A stretch of 56,310 nt of DNA from CAVOKN01 sp963696505 (GTDB taxonomy: Bacteria; Pseudomonadota; Gammaproteobacteria; Burkholderiales; Rhodocyclaceae). A program made the position numbers and the translations under genes. The notes under the pieces were generated by a model. It was not told the origin of the DNA. It searched no databases and saw only the letters and a list, made by a program, of their open reading frames with translations. Positions 1 to 8,911 of the stretch are shown here, in pieces. The stretch's first letter is position 1. Every line of letters begins with the position of its first letter. Location: assembly GCA_963696505.1 (NCBI GenBank), contig CAVOKN010000003.1, positions 1 through 56,310 on the forward strand, written 5' to 3'.

Positions 1-454
1 GTTCTTCCAGGCAAGTTGCAAGAAGGCTCATACCACCAGCTGGGGACACCGTCTCGCGGGCGGCAAAGAAGAGGGCGACACTGACCACAATCGCCAGGAT
101 GCCCGCGGCGAGAATAATGGGTTTCATCATTACATTGCAGTACATCGAGGCGGACATGCACGTCCCGATCAGCGAGGTGGCGAACAGGATCGCCAACACG
201 CCCGCCACCGCGCCCACGATGGCGGCGAAGCGCTTGGTTTCCCTGCGCCGGCCGATCAGGGCAAAGATGCCGGCGAGGCCCAGGGGGACGGCTGCCGCGA
301 TTTCGGCGACGCCCGTCCAGTGGCACTTCATGGCCACGGTCTTGCCCTCGGCCGTCGTCAGCGACTTGCCCTGCGACTGGCAATCGGTAAAGATCGGTGC
401 AATCGCCAACACCAACGCCAAGAAGATCATCACTATGCCCAGAACCTCGGTCAA
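1..454 (-). CDS. DUF4418 family membrane protein, C-terminus cut by window edge
   Basis: Reading the minus strand from a TTG at 454 gives an open frame to the window edge (about 151 codons, no stop). A strong GGAGGGAG ribosome binding site lies just upstream of the TTG. The N-terminus is a hydrophobic helix (TEVLGIVMIFLALVLAIAPI). It is followed by a Cys-containing loop and the motif MKCHWTG, then by two or three more hydrophobic helices with the pair CMSASMYC. The MKCHWTG motif and this layout are typical of DUF4418 proteins, whose function is unknown. The gene uses a non-ATG start and has no visible stop. The open frame on the opposite strand at 99-506 is its shadow. The family call is good; the biochemical role is unknown. 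Confidence 0.75.
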   Translation of the reverse strand, partial: MTEVLGIVMIFLALVLAIAPIFTDCQSQGKSLTTAEGKTVAMKCHWTGVAEIAAAVPLGLAGIFALIGRRRETKRFAAIVGAVAGVLAILFATSLIGTCMSASMYCNVMMKPIILAAGILAIVVSVALFFAARETVSPAGGMSLLATCLEE

Positions 455-486
455 TTCTCCCTCCACATGTAGTATATTTCCGGCGG

Positions 487-1560
487 TCACTCCCGCACGG
501 TCATGACACCTTCGTACCAATCATGAGGACAGCTGAACCTGTATTCGCCCGGCTCGTCCGGCGTGAAATCCAGAACCTTCTTGTCGCTGGGCGAGGACAG
601 GATCATGTACGTCTCCTTGCCCGCGCCCCAGCGGACGAATAGCTCATTGCCGCCGGGGACGTAGCCGAGCTGGCGGAAGGTCAGGCGGACCGGGATGCCG
701 GCCTTGACGGCGAAGTGGATCGGCGTGTAACCGCTGCGCGAGACGACCAACACCACCTCCTGGATGCCCTCCGCGCTGACAGGCACCTCTTCGGCCGGCG
801 GCAGATTGGCCAGCATCGCGGCGATGTCCTCCAGCGAGGCAGCCACCTCCGCGACAGGCAGCGCGCCGTCCTTGACGGGCGCCAGCAGCTCGAGAGCCAC
901 GTCTTCGAGGACGAGCTGATAGAAGTACCCATCCGCCGTTCCGCGGAAATGGCGCCCATCCCCCAGCGTGCCCGACCCGGCCAGGAGACCCCAATCTGGA
1001 TTGCCGGTCTGGAACGCCTCGATCTGGATCCAGTACGTCGTGGCGGGCGCTGCCTCGAAAGGCACCGGCAGCTCAAATGTGTACTTGTACGTCTGCACGC
1101 CGCCGAGCAGATCGGCCGGGGTCTCGCCGGCGTTCCCCCCTACCCTGTAATGGACAAGGGGAGCGACGGCCAGGTCCGGCTCGGAGCCGGCAGGGATCGA
1201 ACCGTAGATGCCGACGGTAAAGTCGTCCACCGGACCACCGGAGCCGGCCTTGGCCGGGTCGTAGCCGCCGCGCCAGCGCACTTCGCTGATCGTCTGGGCA
1301 TTCTCGAAGCCGACGTTCTCCCAGACCGTCCGGTCGGTGGTGCTGCCCTCGGGCTCGCGCCAGGCTGACGGGATCAGCACGCCGCTGGGCTTCGGCGGCT
1401 GGCTGTAGATGACGACGGCGGAGGGTGCCGGAGTGCCGGCGTCCAGTTGTGGCGGAGCCGTCGGGATGGTCTTCTGCGGCGTGGGATCCTGCGCTCCGCA
1501 CGACAGGATGGAAAGCGCCAGCAGCAGGAACGCCGCCGTTCGAAAGACTCTAGAGAGCAT
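487..1560 (-). CDS. Lipoprotein with C-terminal cupredoxin-like domain
   Basis: This is a 357-residue protein. The N-terminal signal ends in a lipobox (ILSCGA, Cys about residue 21), so it should be a lipid-anchored exported protein. A Pro-rich linker is followed by a beta-rich domain of about 170 residues (to about residue 215) that I cannot name. Residues from about 265 to the end resemble a plastocyanin/azurin-like cupredoxin: strands, then EPGEYRFSCPHDWYEGVM, where Cys-Pro-His and the terminal Met fit blue-copper ligands. The start is supported by AGGAGG about 5 bases upstream. It lies downstream of, and on the same strand as, a multicopper oxidase, so a role as its electron-transfer or copper partner is a reasonable inference. 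Enzyme activity is not implied. Confidence 0.72.
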   Translation of the reverse strand: MLSRVFRTAAFLLLALSILSCGAQDPTPQKTIPTAPPQLDAGTPAPSAVVIYSQPPKPSGVLIPSAWREPEGSTTDRTVWENVGFENAQTISEVRWRGGYDPAKAGSGGPVDDFTVGIYGSIPAGSEPDLAVAPLVHYRVGGNAGETPADLLGGVQTYKYTFELPVPFEAAPATTYWIQIEAFQTGNPDWGLLAGSGTLGDGRHFRGTADGYFYQLVLEDVALELLAPVKDGALPVAEVAASLEDIAAMLANLPPAEEVPVSAEGIQEVVLVVSRSGYTPIHFAVKAGIPVRLTFRQLGYVPGGNELFVRWGAGKETYMILSSPSDKKVLDFTPDEPGEYRFSCPHDWYEGVMTVRE

Positions 1561-1580
1561 TGGGCCTCCTGGGCCATCGA

Positions 1581-1604
1581 GGGAGGGAGCTTGCGCTCCC
1601 TCCC
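1581..1604. repeat. Strong hairpin in the leader of the cupredoxin lipoprotein gene
   Basis: There is a perfect 10-bp inverted repeat (GGGAGGGAGC, loop TTGC, GCTCCCTCCC). It lies about 20 bases upstream of the lipoprotein ATG, just before its ribosome binding site. It has no T-run, so it may be a leader or mRNA-stability structure rather than a terminator. Confidence 0.55.
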
Positions 1605-1668
1605 CGGTAGGGTTTCATGCCCATTCATCGCGGGCACATTGTACCACGTGCGTTTTCGTTCGCGCAAC

Positions 1669-1698
1669 ATCGGGAGAGGGATTGCTCCCTCTCCCGAT
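1669..1698 (-). terminator. Hairpin just downstream of the multicopper oxidase stop
   Basis: A perfect 13-bp inverted repeat (ATCGGGAGAGGGA, loop TTGC, TCCCTCTCCCGAT) sits 14 bases after the multicopper oxidase stop codon. It is probably a transcript-end or attenuating structure. No clear poly-T tail follows it, so factor-independent termination is uncertain. Confidence 0.5.
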
Positions 1699-1711
1699 GG
1701 GGACATCTGAA

Positions 1712-4700
1712 CTATGGCGTGGTGATGGGGAATGGCGCGGCATTCACCCAGGCGGACACGCCCGAGCCGTTCTTCGCCTGGATCCTCAAGTAGAAGGGCG
1801 TGAAGCGCGCTACAGGACCCGTGGTGTAGGTAGTGGCGTTAGCCGCAGCATTGAACGTCACCAAGTTCTGAGTGAAGGTCGAGTTGGTCGCACGCTGGAT
1901 GGTGAAACCGGTTTCGTTCGTGGCATTGTCTACCCAGGTCATGGTGATCCGGTCGGAGTTCCCGCCATACCGCGCGGCGGTTACCTGCACGCTCGAAGGA
2001 GCGGCCGGGGCGCCGGGGATCGCGGCGACTGCCGTGTTCGACCAGGCCGACCACGCCCTCGCATTGATGGCGGCCACGTGGTACTCGTAAGTCTTGCCGG
2101 GCTCGACGGTCAGGTCCAGGTAGGTCACGTTGGTGCCGGACCCGTTCTTGAACGCGACCTCGGCCAGGAAGGCCCAGACGCCACCGGTGAGTCTCCGCTC
2201 CACGACGAAGGAAGCCTCATTGGTGGCGTTGTCCCTCCAGGTCAGGCGCACTCTCGGACCTGTTTCGGGGACGGCGGTGAGAAGGGACGGGGGTGACGGA
2301 GGCAGGGCCGGAAGCGTGCCGACCAGGAACATGTTGGAGCCCGCCGAGGTCGCCAGGGTGGAGTAGCCCGGGGTGAACGAGTAGCCCACCGTGTTGGTCG
2401 CAAAGACCTGGTAGTAAAGGGGCCGCCGGGCGGTACCGAGAATGTCAACGTAGCTAGTGGTGTTGGGCGCCAGGTTGTTGGCTACGGTGGTCCAGGGTCC
2501 GAGCGACGACACGGCCCGGCGCAGCGTAAAGCCGGTCCATTCCTGGAATTGTCTGCCCAGCTCACGGTGATCCGCGGGCTCGGCGTGCCGGAGTAGACCG
2601 CGCCCGTGATGACCGGTGCGACGGGCGGCACGGACACGGAGATGGGCCGCATCATGTCCATCTCTTCGTGGCTCAGGATATGGCAGTGCCAGACGTACTC
2701 CCAGCCAAAGTTCGTCCACTCGTTGACGATGGCACGGTTGGATTCGCCGTCCTTGTCCATGTTGGTGAACATGATCGTCGAGCCCGTCGGCATCGCCGGG
2801 TTGAGCGGGCGCATGCTGGCCGGTATCGCGGCATCGAACGGCGTCACAGGGATGACCGGCCGCAGGGCCACGATGGTGTCCTCCAGCGGGCTGATGCGGA
2901 CGGTATCCTTCCAGCCGAGCTCGGTGGGGTCCGGCTTGCGGATGATCCCGTCCCAGCCGACCCGGTTGAGCATCTGCACGTCGAAGAGGTGGAAGTGGAT
3001 CGGGTGGGTGTCGACGCCGTTGTGCGTGATTTCCAGATCTGCGACCCGTCCGTGGCAACGGCGATCGGAGTGACGTCGACATCGCCCTTGGCAGATTGGT
3101 CGCGTCGATCAGCTCACTGGCCGGGTTCACGTACGGGTACAGGATCAGGTTCTGAAGCGGTCCTCCGACGAGTGGCACCTCGAGGCCCAGGTTGCCGCTC
3201 ATGCGGCCATAGTCGCGGTCGAACGCTTCGCCCATCTCGTCCTGGATTGCCTTCGTGCTAAAGTCCATCGTGATGGTGCCCAGGGGATCACCCGGCACCT
3301 GCGGCAGCGTGTTGAAGGTCAGCGAGAAGTCGTAGATCTGGGCCGTGCCGTTCATCGGGCCGTTGGTCGGAAAGCTGGTGCCGTAGGCCGAGTTGTACGC
3401 GCCCTGCCCGACGATGATCGGGTGCTGCCCAGACTCGAACACGCCAGAGTTGTTGCCTGGTGCGCGAACGCCGCCTGGAGTGCGGCCAGCCGGCCCGGGT
3501 TGACGTAGTTGGGGACCGGAGTGGTCTGAGTGCCCGTCACCTTGATCTGCATGATGGTGCGGATGTTCGGGCCGTAGCCGGGGAGCGTCGGAGACGCGCC
3601 GCCGGTGTCGCGGTAGTCCCCGTTGCCGGTGTAGTAATCGTAGCGCGGGTCGCGCGCCGGGAAGGCCGCCGGGGCGTCGTTGTAGAGGATCAGGGTCCTG
3701 CCCGCGAAGGGCGAGAGGTCGACCACCACGTCCGCCCGCTCAGCCGGGCCGAGAAGCAGCGAGTGCAGGTCCACATTGCCTGCGTTGAACACCGTCGGGT
3801 CGGTCACCCACGTGATGAACTGGTTCGGGACGACCGCCGGCGCCGGCAGGAAGCCGCCCTCGGTGCCGATCTGGACCCAGGCCGGGCCCTCGGTGCCCGC
3901 CACCGGGGTCGGGAAGATGGTCGAGTCCTGAAGTGCGGCAGCCACCTCGGCCGGGTTGAGCTGCACTTCGGTCGGCGCAGCGGGTCGGCCTGGTAGAGGT
4001 ACAGGTTGAGGAAGCGGTCGCTGGCCGCGTTCAGGATGCGGAAGCGGTACTCCCCCGGGGCCAGCTGACGGTGGGATAGGCCTTGCCGTTGACCAGCGGG
4101 GTATCGTGGAAGGCCTCCATGCCCATCGAGTTGTAGGGCGTGCCGGGCATCATGAGTGGCTCGCACCACGTGCCTGGGGGATTGTCGGGATTGCAGTCGG
4201 GTCGTACTAGGCATTGACGATCGGAGGATAGGCAATGTCCTGCGTGGGCGGCCAGAACCAGGGACCGTAGGCCCAGCGGCCGAACTGGTTGACGCCCGAG
4301 GCGTCGCCCGGATTCTGTGCGGGGGAGTAGACGTGCGGCAGCCACAGGTTGCCGACGCCGCCCCAGCGGGTGGCATCCCAGGTGTTGTCCGACACGGCAA
4401 GCTGCGCAGTGTCGGGCACGAAGGTCTTGTCCTGGATGACCAGCGGGATCCCGACGCCGAGAGGATTCAGGGCTCCACCGTCGCCGATCAGAGTCGCCTC
4501 GACGCCGTCCGTGATCACGTAGGGAGCAGCCTCTCCGGCATACACGTTGAGGCGGGTGATACCCCACGCGTGGTCGTGGTAGAAGAGCAACCGGGCGCTC
4601 TGCTGGTTGGTGTAGTAGTAGGTCTGTGCTCCGAGGCCGGGGTTGTTGGTCGCGGTCGGCTGCGAAGGGCAGGTGGTTTGGCCGAAGCAGCCTGGCACGT

Positions 4701-5820
4701 AGTTGCCGTTCGGAAGGTACCACATGTCGGGCACGTAGGCGACACTCAAGCCCTTGTTCTTCTGGCCCAGGGCCACGAGGTCGGCGTCAGGATACGGCAG
4801 CTGCTCCGTCGCCGGGGTGATCCACTGGTGCGGCGTACCGTCGCTGATCCAGGGCGTGAGGCCACCGTGCAGGTGCAGGTCGGCGCGGTTCTCGGTGAAG
4901 CAGCCGACGGGCTTGGGGACCGCCTCACAGGTGGGGTGCTGAGGATCGACCTCGGGCATGCCATGGAGGTCAGGTCCCATGCCTGCGCCCATCACCGAAA
5001 CATCGGTCGGGATGAACAGGTTGCCGCCCGCACCGGCCGGCAGCAGGTTGCGGAACAGGATGCGCACAGGCACGTCCTTCGTCGCGATGATGGCCGGCCC
5101 CAGGTAAGTGGGCGCGGTCACGCCGCAGAAGCCCGTGGCGACCGATGTGCCATCCAACATCTCGTTGAAGAGGGGAACGGCGCCCGGATTGGCGCAGGCC
5201 GTGAGCTGCACGTAGCCGCGCAGCAGCGAACCCTTGCCCGTCGGGCCTGCCAGGTCGGAGTGCAAGATCTGGCGGTACTGGATCAGGCCGATCTCGTAGT
5301 ACTCCGAGAGGTCAGGCATGACGGTCTTGGATGCGAGCGGCAGGTCCGTGCTGGCCGGGTCCACCGACTTGGCCCACGGCAGCTTGTCCACGAACTTGCG
5401 GATTCCGCCGGAGAAAGCCGCACCGACGCATACTTCGCCTGCCGGACACTCGGTGTTGTAGGAGCAGGGCGTGGTCGTCGTGACCGAGCAGTATCCGGCC
5501 GTCGTGGGTACGCGCAGCGGGCTGTTGGCGTAGTTGGGGTGGCTGAAGTAGTGCGGCGCGGCGCTGGGCAGCATCTCGGTGGCCTGCGTCGGCAGCACAA
5601 AGCCCTGCGCTGCGGAGCGCGCGGCTGCGGCCTCCCGCTCCGCCTGGGTGACCCGATTCTCAATCTTTTCTCGCGATCGGGCTGCCTTCTGAGCGTAGTA
5701 GTCCAGCTCGGCGCCGCGCCCTTCGTCCTGCGCAAGCACGCTGAGCGGGCCACCTCCGGTCAGCACAAGCGACAGGAGGATCAAGATCACGAGCAATCGT
5801 TCGAGGGTTTTGTTTCGCAT
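1712..5820 (-). pseudogene. Large secreted multicopper oxidase with fibronectin-III tail (multiple frameshifts)
   Basis: This is one long gene split over all three minus frames. The start at 5820 (MRNKTLERLL) has AAGGAG upstream and a signal peptide ending near VLAQ. The copper motifs appear in order: HLHGGLTPW (about 4,870), HDHAWGITR (about 4,570), HPIHFHLFDV (about 3,000) and HCHILSHEEMDMM (about 2,670). This is the full ligand set of a multicopper oxidase. The C-terminal part (about 2,550 to 1,712) has fibronectin-III-like repeats (TWRDNATNEASF, TWVDNATNETGF). The frame changes near 4,210, 4,065, 3,975, 3,450, 3,090 and 2,540. Because every fragment keeps conserved sequence, the breaks look like sequencing indels rather than old decay. 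The product would be about 1,360 residues and extracellular. The substrate (metal ion, phenol or other) cannot be told from sequence. Confidence 0.8.
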
Positions 5821-5948
5821 CGCATTTCTCCTTATGATTGACTCAGTCGTACATTTGAACGGCAAGTCTGGGTTGCTGCTTCTGGATCAGTCTTGGATGT
5901 CGCATGCACCTCCTTCTATGTGCCTAACCGGCACGCCCTCCCAGCGGA

Positions 5949-6377
5949 TCAGGGCAATCCACCCGGCTCCTGCCACGCATAGGCAAGGCGAATGGCGCCC
6001 GCCAACTTGTCTGCCGAAACGTTCTTGAGAAGATAGCCCACTGCGCCGGCATCCAGCACAGCCTGCACCCGCTCCTCCTCCTGGAAGGTGCTCATCCCGA
6101 TCACACGGACCGAGGGCCACCGGCGGTGGAGGGTGCGGCAGGCTTCGGCCCCGGACTGGCCGTTCACCGTCGTCGCCAGGAGGGCGACGTCCGGAGGCGT
6201 GGCGCAGGTGCCGAGGCAGAGAGCTTCTTCGGCGCTGGAGGCCTCGCCTGCCAGCTCCATGTCGTCGAGGGTGGAGACCACAGTCGCGATCGCATGACGC
6301 ACCGCCTGGTGCTCGTCCACCACCAGGACCCGGATGCGCCGGCACTCTTCCGTATTGCACTGTGCTGCTGAGTGCAC
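5949..6377 (-). CDS. Stand-alone receiver domain lacking the phospho-acceptor aspartate
   Basis: This is a 142-residue protein from a GTG start at 6377, chosen because GGGGAGGAAG lies 4-5 bases upstream; the longer ATG frame to 6446 lacks this. It is a receiver (REC) fold without an output domain. The beta-1 acidic segment is VLVVDEH and the beta-5 Lys motif is GYLLKN. The phospho-acceptor position, aligned with VVLMDLMMPG of the neighbouring regulator, reads VALLATTVNG: Asp is replaced by Ala. It therefore probably cannot be phosphorylated in the usual way and may act as a pseudo-receiver or adaptor. It lies between the multicopper oxidase and a NarL-type regulator/kinase pair on the same strand, so it likely belongs to that regulatory unit. 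Confidence 0.72.
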   Translation of the reverse strand: MHSAAQCNTEECRRIRVLVVDEHQAVRHAIATVVSTLDDMELAGEASSAEEALCLGTCATPPDVALLATTVNGQSGAEACRTLHRRWPSVRVIGMSTFQEEERVQAVLDAGAVGYLLKNVSADKLAGAIRLAYAWQEPGGLP

Positions 6378-6562
6378 CTGTCTTCCTCCCCAGAAAGCCC
6401 CGTGGCAGCGGCCGATGGGCCGCCCGCCTACCATCAATGATACCACGCGGAATCCCCACGCGCACCGGCAGCCTGGGGGGAAGGTACCTACCCGATCGGG
6501 GAGTTTCTTGCGCGGACCGGGGCGCGTGGGGGCGGGAGCCTCTTGGGCCGTGGTGTGAAAGA

Positions 6563-6579
6563 GCGGGTTTGAAACCCGC
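6563..6579. repeat. Palindromic repeat GCGGGTTT-G-AAACCCGC
   Basis: This is a perfect 8-bp inverted repeat with a one-base centre, followed by CCCCTG, in the gap between the two regulator genes (6,378-6,648). Similar palindromes are, to my knowledge, dispersed intergenic repeats in Chloroflexota genomes. It could also act as a transcript-end hairpin for the NarL-type regulator gene. Confidence 0.45.
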
Positions 6580-6648
6580 CCCTGCCAATCGGACGCGGGT
6601 CTACTGTGCCACTATGCCACTTTACGGGGGGTGTGGTACGGCCGAGAA

Positions 6649-7329
6649 TCAGGAGCCAGGACCGGATGAGGTGCCCGCCTCAAAGGGCACCAATCCCCGG
6701 CCGAGGGCGAGCGCGACCGCCTCCGTGCGGGTGGCGCAGCCCAGCTTCGAGAGGATGTTGCTGACGTGGAACTTGACTGTCTGGGGGCTGACGACGAGCT
6801 GCGCGGCAATCTGGGCGTTGCTCAGCCCCCTGACCATCCAGGCCAGGACCTCCAGCTCGCGTGAAGTCAGGCGGACCTGTGCCTGAGTGGGCTCATCCGG
6901 GCGACACGCTGCTTCGATCAGCGAATGTGTGGCCTCGGGCGCCAGGGTGGAGCGACCGGCGTGGGCTGCGCGGATGGCATCCCCAAGCTCGCCGGCCGTT
7001 ACATTCTTCAGGAGATAGCCGGTTGCCCCGGCGCGCAGGGCCTGCTGCACGATCTCGACATCCTGGTAGTTGGTCAGGGCGATGACGCGTGTGCGCGGGG
7101 AGACCTGCAGGATGGCCTGGGTCGCGGTGACCCCGCCCATGCCGGGCATCATCAGGTCCATCAGCACGACGTCGGCCTCGGCGTGAGCGCACTGCCGGAC
7201 GGCCTCTTCCCCGCTGCCTGCTTCACCCACCAGGACGAGGTCATCGAACGCGCTTAGGAAGAGCTTGAGCCCGGTGCGGACCAGGGCGTGGTCGTCGGCG
7301 ATCAGAACGCGAATCGGCTGGTCGATCAT
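6649..7329 (-). CDS. NarL/LuxR-family response regulator
   Basis: This is a 226-residue two-component response regulator. Residues about 6-120 form a receiver domain: IADDH acidic pocket, phospho-acceptor Asp in VVLMDLMMPG, Thr/Lys switch in VIALTNYQD and GYLLKN. The C-terminal 65 residues are a LuxR-type helix-turn-helix (LTSRELEVLAWMVRGLSNAQ, then SPQTVKFHVSNILSKLG). The start at 7329 (MIDQPIRVL) is chosen because GGAGGAGGG lies 4 bases upstream; the upstream extension to 7419 has no family similarity. It sits 23 bases after the stop of a cognate-looking HisKA_3 kinase, so the pair is probably one operon. Its target genes are unknown; the adjacent copper oxidase genes are candidates. Confidence 0.88.
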   Translation of the reverse strand: MIDQPIRVLIADDHALVRTGLKLFLSAFDDLVLVGEAGSGEEAVRQCAHAEADVVLMDLMMPGMGGVTATQAILQVSPRTRVIALTNYQDVEIVQQALRAGATGYLLKNVTAGELGDAIRAAHAGRSTLAPEATHSLIEAACRPDEPTQAQVRLTSRELEVLAWMVRGLSNAQIAAQLVVSPQTVKFHVSNILSKLGCATRTEAVALALGRGLVPFEAGTSSGPGS

Positions 7330-7352
7330 ACTACCCTCCTCCAGAAGGGCCG

Positions 7353-8902
7353 TCACTCGGCGGCCGGCGCGGGCCAGGTGAAGGTGATGCGCGTGCCCTT
7401 CCCCGGAGCGCTGACACACTCGAAGGCGCCGCCCGCTTCCTCGGCGCGCTCGCGCATGATGCCCAGCCCCATGGCCGCCTTCCCAGGCGGGCGGCTGAGG
7501 GGGTCAAAGCCGCGGCCGTCGTCGACGACCGATAGCTCAACGGCGCCGCAGGGCCCTTGCTCCGGGCAGCGCAGCGTGATCTCGGCCCGGTGCGCCTCGG
7601 CGTGCTTGGCGATGTTGTTGAGCGCCTCCTGGGCGATCCGGTAGAGGGCGATCTGCACGTCCGCCGGAAGCGCGCAGTGAGGCGCGGCGTCGACGAGCAC
7701 GGGGATGCGCGCGCGGCTGCCGGCGGCTTCGGCCAACTGCCGGAGCAGCGCAGCCGGTTCCGTGTCGACGAGGACCGAGGGCCGAAGCTCAAGCAGAAGG
7801 GTACGCATCTCGGCCAGCGCTCCCCGCGTCAGCCCGCGCACCTCGTCCAGGCACTCCATGCCCCTGTCGGGATCCTTCTTCCATAGGCGGGGCAGGACCT
7901 CGGCCGCCAGGCTGGCCGAAAAGAGGGTTTGGGTGACGGCATCGTGCAGGTCCCGCGCCAGGCGCTGTCGTTCTTCCATGACGGCCAGCTCCTGCGCCTG
8001 CGCATACAGCCGCGCGTTCTCCACGCCCACTGCCATCTGGCCGGCAAAGGCCTGGGCCAGCCGGATTTCGCGATCGTCAAAGCCTCCCGGCTCGCCTCGC
8101 TGGAGGGTGAGCAGGCCGACCACCACACCCTTCACCGCCAATGGGATGCCCAGCCAGGAGCGGACGTAGCCAAAGTGGGCCTCGAATGCGTCGCCGACGG
8201 CCTGGCGCACGGCGCCGGCGGCCGGGGTATCGGCGCGGATGTCGGGGATAGAGACTGGAGCCTGCGTGGCGAGCAGGTCATGGGCCAGCGAGGGACGGTG
8301 CACCGGCAGGCGCAGCCGCCGCACCTCGTCTACCGGCACAGGCCCCCGGTGCAACAGGCCTGTCAAGACGTCATGTTCCAGCCGGTAGGCCGTGGCACCA
8401 TCGTAGCGCACCACCTCGCCCAGGAGGTCCAGGATTTGGCCCAACGAGGCTCCAGCTCTTTCGAGAGTGCGACGGCATTCGAGATTTCCAGGAGCGTGGC
8501 CAGCTCGCGCGTGCGCTCGGCCACACGCAGCTCCAGCCTTTCCTCGCTGGCGCGAAGCTCTTTTTCTGCCGCCTGCCGGTCCATGATCTCTTTCCGCAGC
8601 CGCCGGTTGGCTTCGACCAGCGAGGCCGTTCGCTCCTCCACCCGTTTCTCCAGCCCAAGGTTGGCTCGCAGAAGGGCATCCTCGGCTTCTTTCAGCGGAG
8701 TTACGTCGCTTGTGGCGACAACTACCACCAATCGCCCTGGGAGACGGGCAAGGCACTCACGTCGGTCCAAATCACCGCGCCGTCTTCCTTGACGACGCCG
8801 ATTTGACTCTTGCGCGAAGCGCCCCTGCCGCACAGCCCGCACACTCGGAAACTCATCCGGCGGCATCGGCGTGCCGTCGGGCCTGAGATAGCGCTGCCTT
8901 GC
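7353..8902 (-). pseudogene. PAS-GAF sensor histidine kinase (NarL-type HisKA_3), N-terminus missing and frameshifted
   Basis: From C- to N-terminus there is an HATPase_c domain (VVDDGRGFDPLS, GLGIMRERAEEAGG), a HisKA_3 dimerisation domain with the phospho-His in EERQRLARDLHDAVTQ, a GAF domain (SWLGIPLAVKGVVVGLLTL), a coiled coil (VEERTASLVEANRRL) and a PAS fragment (VVKEDGAVIWTDVSALPV). The PAS and coiled-coil part needs frame changes near 8,450, 8,740 and 8,800. The reading frame is open only to 8,902, where it ends within the PAS domain next to the kup start. The protein therefore lacks its beginning. It would autophosphorylate and feed the NarL-type regulator downstream. The truncation coincides with the suspected contig junction. 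Confidence 0.78.
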
Positions 8903-8911
8903 TCACCCATG
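8893..8911. other. Suspected sequence junction between two genomes
   Basis: The minus-strand kinase loses its PAS domain at about 8,902, and the plus-strand kup ATG is at 8,909. There is no ribosome binding site or promoter room for kup. Gene content changes from a non-proteobacterial style to betaproteobacterial housekeeping genes at this point. The exact breakpoint cannot be fixed from sequence alone. Confidence 0.55.

Noticed and set aside
99..506. Plus-strand 135-residue open frame
   Set aside because: It is antisense to a minus-strand frame with a good ribosome binding site and the DUF4418 motif MKCHWTG; no family similarity on the plus strand.
4156..5841. Very long plus-strand open frame (561 codons)
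   Set aside because: It is a GC-rich shadow of the multicopper oxidase, whose copper motifs are on the minus strand.
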